From Sutterella sp. (GTDB lineage: Bacteria > Pseudomonadota > Gammaproteobacteria > Burkholderiales > Burkholderiaceae_F), in contig JAHHRH010000057.1 in the NCBI GenBank assembly GCA_020025915.1, forward strand, positions 1 to 8,422: DNA of 8,422 bases, written 5' to 3'. The notes beneath the pieces were generated by a model. The model did not search any database. It worked only from the letters and a program-made list of their open reading frames with translations, and was not told the origin of the DNA. Position numbers and translations under genes: made by a program. The stretch's first letter is position 1. Each line of letters starts with the position of its first letter. Positions 1-5,605 of the stretch are shown piece after piece.

Positions 1-1
1 G

Positions 2-85
2 GACGCAGAGGTTTTTGCGTACCAGGCCTCAGGTCTTTTCATGAAAAAAACCGCGGGCGGAGGGCTTATTGTGAGTGGACGATGA
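2..85 (+). CDS. possible 3' end of an unidentified gene (partial)
   Basis: The frame starting at base 2 is open for 27 codons up to a TGA at 83-85 and would continue to the left of the window. The visible residues end in a basic, glycine-rich tail (MKKTAGGG, then LIVSGR). I do not recognise the protein. A rightward gene ending here would be convergent with the leftward operon that terminates at 171-205, which is a sensible arrangement. Against it, an open stretch of 27 codons can occur by chance, and no rho-independent terminator for the + strand is visible after it. Confidence 0.3.
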   Translation, partial: DAEVFAYQASGLFMKKTAGGGLIVSGR

Positions 86-170
86 GGATTTGTTTAGGAG
101 CAAAGTGAGACAGCGAACCCGTTAGATGAATCAGGACAACTGCCCTACTCGAACTTCAAAGCAAGGTTGC

Positions 171-205
171 AAAAACCAATAAAAAATGGCGCATCGCTAC
201 GCCAT
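171..205 (-). terminator. rho-independent terminator of the DUF4261/DIP1984 operon
   Basis: Read on the - strand there is a 6-bp stem, ATGGCG (205-200) with CGCCAT (191-186), an 8-base loop, then a run of T (185-181) and a second T run at 175-171. It lies about 175 bases beyond the stop of the DIP1984-family gene. The short, moderately GC-rich stem makes it a medium-strength candidate. Confidence 0.55.
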
Positions 206-236
206 GAATCTAAGAAGATGCCACCTCAGTGCACGG

Positions 237-255
237 TCACGAATCGAATTCGTGG
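237..255. other. perfect 7-bp hairpin in the 3' untranslated region
   Basis: CACGAAT (238-244) and ATTCGTG (248-254) are perfect inverted arms around a 3-base loop, with a T-G wobble outside them. No T run follows on either strand, so this is not a classical terminator. In a leftward transcript it would lie in the 3' untranslated region, about 130 bases after the DIP1984-family stop, where it might affect RNA stability. Confidence 0.35.
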
Positions 256-290
256 TTAATGGACGGTGAAAGAGTCGTAACAGTACGCGT

Positions 291-316
291 GTCACAATGA
301 AGGGTCACAATGACAG
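291..316. repeat. two-copy 13-bp tandem repeat
   Basis: GTCACAATGA occurs at 291-300 and again at 304-313, so the units are 13 bp long, with the last three bases diverged (AGG against CAG). It lies in the noncoding stretch between the DIP1984-family stop and its terminator. Two copies only; it looks like a small local duplication, and no function can be assigned. Confidence 0.5.
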
Positions 317-380
317 GCCATATGTAAAGGTGAATTCCGCCTTCGTGAGCCACGACACTGAAGTAGCAATAGGCTTGTAA

Positions 381-833
381 TTAAAGCAAGTCGGTCGTCC
401 AGTTTGCGGCCTGTACCGTGGCATCAATCTCACGAATACGAACAGCCAACTGATCTAAAGCCTTTTGATGAGCGGCCACGTCAATCGTGGAGAGGATACG
501 AATATCAGTTGCGCTATGACGTTCCGTACGACGAGCAGCCGTATCAAGCACATCACGCAAGATGTTGAAACGTCGCTGCGCCACTTCACGCTCAGCCACC
601 AAATCCGCTAAAGGACGACCTTCAACAATCGTTTCGATATTGGTACGACCAATGCGAAAGATCAGGTTCTGTAAAGCCTCTGCCGTTTCGTCCAAAAGTC
701 CAAAGAGCAGGACTGGATCTTCGCTCGGCGTATCACCCTCTTGAACGCGCACATTCGCCGTCAGACGATCGTGCAGACGGTCTAAACGCGTCTGCAACTC
801 TTTACGTTCGTTGAGTGCTTGAGCTAATTTCAT
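381..833 (-). CDS. DIP1984 family protein (DUF6847/septicolysin-like)
   Basis: A 150-residue soluble, highly charged, mostly helical protein without a signal peptide or membrane segments. The opening MKLAQALNERKELQ, the RLHDRL segment near residues 19-24, the central NLIFRIGRTN (residues 56-65) and the GRPLADLVAERE stretch (72-83) are hallmarks of the DIP1984 family, and the length is typical. The family is sometimes labelled septicolysin, but its function is not established; the sequence itself suggests only a helical bundle or coiled coil. The ATG at 833 is well placed behind a GGGAGAA ribosome binding site. It is the second gene of a leftward pair, 23 bases after the stop of the DUF4261 gene, and should share its transcript. 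I am sure of the family but not of any activity. Confidence 0.85.
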   Translation of the reverse strand: MKLAQALNERKELQTRLDRLHDRLTANVRVQEGDTPSEDPVLLFGLLDETAEALQNLIFRIGRTNIETIVEGRPLADLVAEREVAQRRFNILRDVLDTAARRTERHSATDIRILSTIDVAAHQKALDQLAVRIREIDATVQAANWTTDLL

Positions 834-856
834 ATCATTCTTCTCCCGTTCAGGGT

Positions 857-1627
857 TTAATCCAACGTGATCTGCAAGGTTTGCATACCTGGGATCAACT
901 GACTATCGGCCAACTTGACAGGTTTACCGGCTTCAGGACGCAAGCCAAGAATCTGCCCATCTTCAACGCCACGCCCCGTCTTGACCGTGTAGGAAGCCAC
1001 CGTAAAAAGGAATTCCTGGATCGTTTCAGGCTTTTGCGTCGTCGGCAAGATTTCGAGTTCACGTTGCAAGAGGTAACTCATACCCATCGTAAAAGCGATG
1101 TAATGCGTTTCGTCAGCTTTAGCAATGGCAAAGGTCACTAGGTTAAAGAGCGGGAGTTCGCCAGCTTTCATGACGACAGCGCCTTCACGGTAACCATCCG
1201 TACCAATGATAGCAGAACCATTATCGATAGCCAAAGCCGAAGGTTGCACGCAAAGCGCAGATGCCACCTTAACGAGCAACTGAGCAGCATCAAGAAGACC
1301 CGCGGTCTTCGGGATAGCCGCGACGGCCAAATGGGCACGGTGCAACTGAGCGATTGCACCCGCTTGCGGCCACAACGGATTCATCGCGGCATGCATACGC
1401 GTCATTTCAGCGGGCAACGGTTCGTTAAAGAGCTTAATCGCGATCACAACGCCTTCGTGTTCAAAGACGAGAGAATCTTCAGGCGTGGCCGGCACATCCT
1501 TTTCGGGCACCGTGATTTCCCAATCTTCAACGAGGGTCTTTACAAACAAAGCAGGATCCCACTCGGCGGCGGACAGCAAAACTGAAGCCTCAATAGGCGT
1601 AATCTGAATAGCGGATTCTTCGGTCAT
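857..1627 (-). CDS. DUF4261 domain-containing protein
   Basis: A 256-residue cytoplasmic protein from the ATG at 1627. I chose this over the in-frame TTG at 1657 because an AAAGAGAA ribosome binding site lies between the two and fits only the ATG. The first half (about residues 10-170) reads as an alpha/beta domain with strands such as VVIAIKLF (60-67). The second half (about 178-255) has the conserved DUF4261 end: a GMSYLLQRELEI segment, a YTVKTGRGVEDGQ stretch with a glycine turn, and hydrophobic strands at the C-terminus. There is no signal peptide or membrane helix. Function of the family is unknown. It heads a two-gene leftward operon with the DIP1984-family gene; the pairing suggests a shared role, but the sequence does not say which. 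Confidence 0.75.
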   Translation of the reverse strand: MTEESAIQITPIEASVLLSAAEWDPALFVKTLVEDWEITVPEKDVPATPEDSLVFEHEGVVIAIKLFNEPLPAEMTRMHAAMNPLWPQAGAIAQLHRAHLAVAAIPKTAGLLDAAQLLVKVASALCVQPSALAIDNGSAIIGTDGYREGAVVMKAGELPLFNLVTFAIAKADETHYIAFTMGMSYLLQRELEILPTTQKPETIQEFLFTVASYTVKTGRGVEDGQILGLRPEAGKPVKLADSQLIPGMQTLQITLD

Positions 1628-1692
1628 GATGGTCGTTCTCTTTAAAAATAGGGGCAAGGCATAGATGGATTTCTATACGCAAATGTATTCGG

Positions 1693-1698
1693 ATTATA
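1693..1698 (-). promoter_or_regulatory. candidate -10 box for the DUF4261/DIP1984 operon
   Basis: On the - strand a perfect TATAAT (1698-1693) lies about 65 bases upstream of the ATG at 1627, in the only intergenic space ahead of this operon. No good -35 box is found 16-18 bases further upstream, where the sequence is GC-rich (GCGCTT-like). The -10 is convincing; the promoter as a whole is only a candidate. Confidence 0.4.
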
Positions 1699-1725
1699 TA
1701 GGCTAGGCGCGCGCAAAGCGCAGTT

Positions 1726-1740
1726 GCCCTCTAAAAGGGC
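1726..1740 (-). other. small hairpin just after the alkD-like stop
   Basis: GCCCT (1726-1730) and AGGGC (1736-1740) form a 5-bp GC-rich stem with a 5-base loop, 7 bases beyond the stop codon of the leftward AlkD-type gene. No T run follows on the - strand, so it may be a weak or factor-dependent transcript end instead of a standard terminator. Confidence 0.3.
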
Positions 1741-1747
1741 TTACGTT

Positions 1748-2488
1748 TTAAGCGAATCGTTGGCTCACAATTGCTTTAGCTTCTTGGGTAAATTGCAAGG
1801 ACTCGCGGATTTTTCGTACAGTCCGTCGACAGGTTTCATCATCCAAACGCCCAGCCTTACGCCACACGTCCATTTGTTGATAAACGAGCTCGGCCTCAAC
1901 AGTCGCTAACATCGATAGACACCATGCGAGCGCCATCGATAAGTAATAGTCACCTGACGCAGCCATCGATAAAGCACGCGCACTAGCGCAATCTAAAGCG
2001 CTCAAAGCCATAGGGAGCGTCGTTGGCGTACGATAAAAAGTCAGCAACCAAACAAGAGCGACACGCACGGTCCAAGGATTATTCGACGCGAGTTTGGTTT
2101 CAAGATATGCCAAATAACCTGCAGGATCCCGAGCAATGCGCTTCACAGCAGATCCCATCAGGTCACACGTCGCCCAACCATTCATATGTGGGAATAGTCG
2201 ATCGATGTTCTGCCAATAGATATCGTCAGGCACACGCCTCAAGCCGCCCGCTACAATCGTCGCGACCATCAAAGCTTCTTGAGAGGCAAAAGGATGATCG
2301 CGCTCAAAAACTGCATCAAGAAACCCTTGAGAGTTTTCTTTGAGAATTTCTTTAGCTAACGCACGAACCTTGGGCATGCGAACGCCCAACCGATCCGTGA
2401 TACCAGGTTGAAGTTTGTCACCAAAGACCTTGTAGGCTGGATCTGCTGCAGTCATCAATTCATGGTCGAGTTCGTCAGGCGTCATCAT
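1748..2488 (-). CDS. AlkD-type DNA alkylation repair protein
   Basis: This 246-residue protein belongs to the AlkD/AlkC HEAT-like repeat family (PF08713). In characterised members such proteins excise N3- and N7-alkylated purines as DNA glycosylases in base excision repair. The whole chain is helical repeats: an N-terminal segment ending in GVRMPKVRALAKE (about 35-47), then the signature NGWATCD (103-109). Bacillus cereus AlkD uses Trp109, Asp113, Arg148 and Trp187. By my alignment the equivalents here are W105, D109, R142 (in WTVRVALVWLL) and W189 (in SMALAWCLS), so the catalytic set looks intact. Length is usual. ATG at 2488 is preferred over the TTG at 2491; two ATGs are adjacent and the ribosome binding site (GGGA) is weak. 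It is divergent from the transporter gene, with 142 bases between starts. Confidence 0.85.
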   Translation of the reverse strand: MMTPDELDHELMTAADPAYKVFGDKLQPGITDRLGVRMPKVRALAKEILKENSQGFLDAVFERDHPFASQEALMVATIVAGGLRRVPDDIYWQNIDRLFPHMNGWATCDLMGSAVKRIARDPAGYLAYLETKLASNNPWTVRVALVWLLTFYRTPTTLPMALSALDCASARALSMAASGDYYLSMALAWCLSMLATVEAELVYQQMDVWRKAGRLDDETCRRTVRKIRESLQFTQEAKAIVSQRFA

Positions 2489-2550
2489 CAAAAAATCCCA
2501 AAAGTTCCTGCAATCAAAACAACAAATTTACGCTAGATCTACTCTCTCTG

Positions 2551-2562
2551 AGCGAAATCGCT
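2551..2562. other. short palindrome between divergent genes
   Basis: AGCGA (2551-2555) and TCGCT (2558-2562) are perfect inverted arms around two bases, located between the divergent alkD-like and transporter starts. It could be a regulator site acting on either gene, but it is short and a single copy. A nearby 8-bp direct repeat, ACGCTAGA, occurs at 2530-2537 and 2591-2598. Confidence 0.25.
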
Positions 2563-2594
2563 TGAAGTCAGCCAAAATTTTAGACTGCTCACGC

Positions 2595-2600
2595 TAGAAT
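2595..2600 (+). promoter_or_regulatory. candidate -10 box for the transporter gene
   Basis: TAGAAT lies 30 bases upstream of the ATG at 2631. No recognisable -35 box is found at normal spacing; the nearest, TTGAAG at 2562-2567, is 27 bases away and too far. A start near 2607 would give a leader of only about 24 bases. Confidence 0.3.
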
Positions 2601-2630
2601 ATAGCCACAAATAGACTCGTCTTGCACTTT

Positions 2631-3569
2631 ATGCAAACACAACGCACGCTCCCTTATTTTCTTTTAGCCCTCATCGTAATCGTCGCCTGGGGCTTTTCTA
2701 ACATCGCAACCAAATATCTCTATGCTCACGGTATGGGGCCCTATGCCGTCTTGGCTGTCAGAACCTTGATGGCCTATGGGATACTCATTCTTCTTTGTCA
2801 CGACAAGCTCTTTGCAAATTCGCTTGTTGACGAAGCTCGCCTTGCACTCTTAGGCATTCTCTGTGTGCCTATCTACCACGGCCTTGAAAACATTGCTCTC
2901 ACTGAGGCGCATGCTGGCACCGTTTCGGTCGTGATGGCATCCGCTCCATTACTCACGGCCTTACTCGTTATTTTGCGTTGGCGAGCCTTCCGCTTACATT
3001 GGATGGCAAAGCTCGGAAGTTGCACCGCCGTCACTGGTCTCTGTTTAGTGGCCTTTGACGACTTGGTCATGAGTGACCTGCCAACGGAAGGCTTTATCCT
3101 TGCTTTGATCTCCGCCTTTGCCTGGGCTGTCTACACAGCGCTACTAAAGAGTGTTCATAGCTATAGCTCGCTCTTTGTGGCACGTAAAGCCTTTGGCTGG
3201 GGCTTATTTGCCGTCATGCCCTTCTTCTTAGCAGAAGACCCTACAGACATTCAGCTCCTATCAGACCCTTCGGTCTTTATGACGCTCGTTTTCTTGGCTA
3301 CGGGACCGACAACTCTGTGTACAGTCTTATGGCAACGTGCTTCACAAGCCACTGGCACCGATGCGATTCGCAATGCTGTCTTCTTAATTCCGATCATTAC
3401 GATCATCGCGAGTTGGTGGTTCCTTGACGAAGGCATGTCCTTCGTAGGCATCATGGGCACGTTGATGGTGCTCTGTGGGGTGTGGAGTGCCGATATCGGC
3501 ATGAAGCGCGTCTCGGCTGTTCTAGCGGGTGCCAACCCTAAGCAACTTAGCGCAAAGACCTCATTCTAA
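2631..3569 (+). CDS. DMT superfamily (EamA-type) inner membrane transporter
   Basis: A 312-residue, very hydrophobic protein with about ten predicted membrane segments (roughly residues 9-28, 37-56, 70-88, 97-117, 124-143, 153-172, 185-200, 216-235, 247-264 and 270-288). These form the two five-helix EamA repeats of the drug/metabolite transporter superfamily. Family landmarks visible are WGFSNIATKYL in helix 1, ASAPLLTALL in helix 4, ALISAFAWAVYTALLK in helix 6 and FLIPIITIIASWWFLDE in helix 9, ending with a short basic tail. Such proteins export or import small metabolites; the substrate cannot be told from sequence. The ATG at 2631 is preferred to a TTG at 2622; neither has a clear ribosome binding site. 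It stands alone, followed by a terminator at 3600-3634. Confidence 0.85.
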   Translation: MQTQRTLPYFLLALIVIVAWGFSNIATKYLYAHGMGPYAVLAVRTLMAYGILILLCHDKLFANSLVDEARLALLGILCVPIYHGLENIALTEAHAGTVSVVMASAPLLTALLVILRWRAFRLHWMAKLGSCTAVTGLCLVAFDDLVMSDLPTEGFILALISAFAWAVYTALLKSVHSYSSLFVARKAFGWGLFAVMPFFLAEDPTDIQLLSDPSVFMTLVFLATGPTTLCTVLWQRASQATGTDAIRNAVFLIPIITIIASWWFLDEGMSFVGIMGTLMVLCGVWSADIGMKRVSAVLAGANPKQLSAKTSF

Positions 3570-3599
3570 TCCCTAAAGGGACTTTTTCATACTTTAAAC

Positions 3600-3634
3600 A
3601 ACCGGTCGACACGCTTCGGGCGGTTTTCTTTTTT
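3600..3634 (+). terminator. rho-independent terminator of the transporter gene
   Basis: AACCG (3600-3604) pairs with CGGTT (3621-3625). Inside this, after one G-G mismatch and one T-G wobble, CGA (3607-3609) pairs with TCG (3616-3618) around a 6-base loop. The T-rich run TTTTCTTTTTT (3624-3634) follows directly. It lies 30 bases past the stop codon, as expected. Confidence 0.65.
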
Positions 3635-4493
3635 CCTAGCTCTTCTCAAACCGCCAGACGTGCTCACCTCACAACGGCAGCAGAAGCGTCCACGGAACCC
3701 AAACCTCAACCGAGTGATAGTATCAAATCGAAATTCGCCTGGTGAACATCAGTCGAAAAAAGCGAGAGTTAACCAAACGCACCTCCAGACGCACACCATA
3801 ACTCACAACCCTTCGGATTTGCTCGCTAAGCCGTCTATCAGTCACCAGACAAGAAACAAACCTTACCGAGCAACATCAACGCGAAGAACGAACGCTTAAA
3901 GGCTTCTGAGAGCATCTCTGCGAACAAATGGATATAGACTTTGACGATCCAACCAAACATTGTCTATGCAAACGGATTCTACAGAGTCAAGCCACGAAAA
4001 CCATAAGAGATCAAAAAAGGACGTATTTAGGCACGAACTATTTTGTCGGAATAAACGCATTATTTTTGAATAAACGACGCTTTTGACAGGATCTCAAACT
4101 GCAAAAGGCCTTGCTCCCTTCATCAAGTTTGTGAGTTAACGAGGGAGAAGAGCGATCAGACACCTGACCACGAGATTACGACATTCAAGGTGAGCAAATC
4201 TAAAAACCACTCCGAAAACTTAAGGGTTAACTCCCGTTTAGAAAAACTGAACGGTATTTTGTAGACTTTATAGATCAAATATATCAATGTTCCTTATCGG
4301 GGTATTTATTAAATGCCATTTTCATACGATTAACAAATAAATTCACACCACCGTTTTTCAAAAACTTCTCATTTTTTGATCCGATTTTTGAGTTCAAGCT
4401 CAAACAGCTACCCCAGGATCTCAGCATGGACCAACTCCAAAATCCTTTTTTATAAGGTCCCCTTTTTGCCCTAAAACATGGCAAAATATGGCT

Positions 4494-4612
4494 TTTCGTC
4501 AAAAATAGACGCTCTGAAGTGAAAAGCATTTAGTTTCCGTTCTGAAACTAAATTGGTTTCTGCCAGGTAATTGCTATATTTGTACTTTTTCTGGGATCGC
4601 TTTTTGACGAAA
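4494..4612. repeat. nested inverted repeats
   Basis: The outer arms are TTTCGTCAAAAA (4494-4505) and TTTTTGACGAAA (4601-4612), a perfect 12-bp inverted repeat with 95 bases between. Inside lies a second perfect palindrome, ATTTAGTTTC (4528-4537) and GAAACTAAAT (4544-4553), with a 6-base loop. Two perfect inverted pairs in 119 bases, roughly nested around the same centre, suggest a folded RNA or DNA structure or a small element. Neither shows a terminator-type T run. Confidence 0.5.
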
Positions 4613-4832
4613 TACTGACGGAAAAATAACCACTAGGAAACGCCTCACTGAGTAGCATTTTTGACTCAAGACAAATTTTAAGGCGCTCTTTAGTGTTTTG
4701 TTGCCCTCTAGCCAAAAAGAGCCGCCAGAAAGCTTTTGGATTAGTTGATCTTCACATTTTTGTAGATTTTTGCGTATTTTATGGCGCTCACTCAAAGCTT
4801 CAAAACTATCGTAAAATCCTTTCAAAGCTATC

Positions 4833-4854
4833 CACTACTTTTAATAGGGTAGTG
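4833..4854. other. imperfect hairpin in the AT-rich region
   Basis: CACTAC (4833-4838) and GTAGTG (4849-4854) are perfect arms. The stem can extend inward by two T-G wobbles and one T-A pair to leave a TAAT loop. No poly-T follows. It lies in sequence without a recognisable gene; function unknown. Confidence 0.3.
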
Positions 4855-5083
4855 TGGAGACGGCTAGAAACTTTGTCCGTACAATTTGCAATATGATGCA
4901 TTGGGTGGTCAAAAAGAGAAGACTACCATCGAATCTTCTGCCACTAGCTCGCAACACATCGTCACCAGGTATGTGTGTAGACTGGCCACGATCTCCCTCA
5001 AATCCACGAAGCCATTTTCCAAAAATGAGCAAAATGAGCTTCAAAGCCTGGATCAAAACTCTTTTTTAACGTCTTAGAAGGCA

Positions 5084-5131
5084 CATAATTCACACAATTA
5101 TGGTTGTTATTCGGTTATAATTCACATTATA
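5084..5131. promoter_or_regulatory. paired AT-rich palindromes, candidate operators of the hipB-hipA-like operon
   Basis: The first is CATAATT (5084-5090) and AATTATG (5096-5102), perfect arms around CACAC. The second is TATAAT (5116-5121) and ATTATA (5126-5131), perfect arms around TCAC. Both contain the direct repeat ATAATTCACA (5085-5094 and 5117-5126), 32 bp apart, which is about three DNA turns and puts both on the same face. The left arm of the second is also a consensus -10 box, although its -35 is poor. HipB-type regulators normally repress their own operon by binding paired palindromes upstream, so these are the natural candidate sites. They lie about 155-200 bases before the gene, farther than usual. 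Confidence 0.45.
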
Positions 5132-5173
5132 CGATGTGTTATTAGATCGTCCTTCTACGCAAAAACTAGGCAA

Positions 5174-5197
5174 AAAACGCCAAATCCTACGCGTTTT
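5174..5197. other. hairpin in the hipB-like leader
   Basis: AAAACGC (5174-5180) and GCGTTTT (5191-5197) form a perfect 7-bp stem with a 10-base loop, between the candidate operators and the hipB-like gene. On the - strand the stem is followed by TT, on the + strand by CAACG. It could be a weak terminator or attenuator, or a stop for leftward transcripts entering the desert. Confidence 0.3.
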
Positions 5198-5284
5198 CAA
5201 CGATTTCTCATCCGTCCGAAAAAATTCTCTTTATTCATATAAAGATGGTGATTAACTTATTTAGCTAACAGGATATTGCGTGTT

Positions 5285-5605
5285 ATGCGTCCTTCCTTTG
5301 CTGTTGAAGAATCTATTCGTCTCCTAGGGGCCAATCTGAAAGCTGCCCGTTTACGCCGTCGCCTACCCCAGGCAGTGGTAGCTGAGCGTGCAGGCATTTC
5401 ACTCAACACCCTCTCAAAAATGGAAAAAGGTGATTGCGGGATTGCGATTGGTAATGTAGCTGCTGTCCTTCAATCTTTGGGCTTAGGCACCCCCTTCTCT
5501 CAACTTGCGTCGCCAACCGATGACGAAACTGGCCTCCTCCTAGAAGCCCAGCGCCTCCCTCAAAGAGCCCGACAACCGACGAAGGGAGTTAACAAAAATG
5601 AGTAG
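5285..5605 (+). CDS. HipB-like XRE family transcriptional regulator (antitoxin partner of the HipA-like gene)
   Basis: A 106-residue protein with one Cro/C1-type helix-turn-helix at about residues 14-67. LGANLKAARLRRRLPQAVVA is followed by the recognition region ERAGISLNTLSKMEKGD, then GNVAAVLQSLGL. The tail (70-106) is acidic, then proline/arginine-rich (LPQRARQP), as in the antitoxins paired with this branch of HipA proteins. Such proteins bind operator DNA, repress the operon and hold the toxin. ATG at 5285 is chosen because an AGGA sits 11 bases upstream; the alternative TTG at 5276 would be only 2 bases from it. The stop codon overlaps the start of the HipA-like gene by 8 bases, implying translational coupling. 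Candidate operators lie at 5084-5131. Confidence 0.85.
   Translation: MRPSFAVEESIRLLGANLKAARLRRRLPQAVVAERAGISLNTLSKMEKGDCGIAIGNVAAVLQSLGLGTPFSQLASPTDDETGLLLEAQRLPQRARQPTKGVNKNE

Larger units (their letters stand above)
3635..5083. other. gene desert with A+C-skewed and AT-rich parts
   Basis: I find no convincing gene in this stretch of about 1.45 kb. By direct count, 3661-3900 holds 86 A, 74 C, 43 G and 37 T on the + strand (67% A+C), a strand skew unlike the coding regions nearby. From about 4000 to 5080 the sequence is AT-rich, with many stops in all frames. Short open frames of 60-85 codons exist on both strands (for example 4284-4529 and 4574-4825 leftward, 4693-4896 rightward), but they overlap each other, lack ribosome binding sites and resemble no family I know. 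GAATAAACG is repeated at 4049-4057 and 4068-4076. It may be a heavily decayed mobile element or old gene, but I could not recognise any terminal repeats or transposase motif. Confidence 0.5.

Noticed and set aside
815..1141. Rightward open frame of 108 codons
   Set aside because: Antisense shadow of the DUF4261 gene; no ribosome binding site and no family resemblance.
1244..1585. Rightward open frame of 113 codons
   Set aside because: Also wholly antisense to the DUF4261 gene, which has the convincing start and domain pattern.
2023..2343. Rightward open frame of 106 codons
   Set aside because: Antisense to the AlkD-type gene, whose catalytic motifs fix the real strand.
3251..3535. Leftward open frame of 94 codons
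   Set aside because: Antisense to the transporter; the + strand frame has clear membrane helices.
3660..3899. 79-codon open frame
   Set aside because: Low-complexity translation driven by A+C-rich DNA, no ribosome binding site, and no recognisable fold or family.
4114..4147. CTCCCT and AGGGAG inverted pair
   Set aside because: Six bases around a 22-base loop, no T run and no adjacent gene end; likely chance.
4284..4825. Two leftward open frames of 81 and 83 codons as a possible split or broken transposase
   Set aside because: No transposase motif, no terminal inverted repeats or target duplication that I could identify, and competing open frames on the other strand.
4841..5077. Overlapping short open frames on both strands before the hipB-like gene
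   Set aside because: They exclude one another, lack ribosome binding sites and have no recognisable content.
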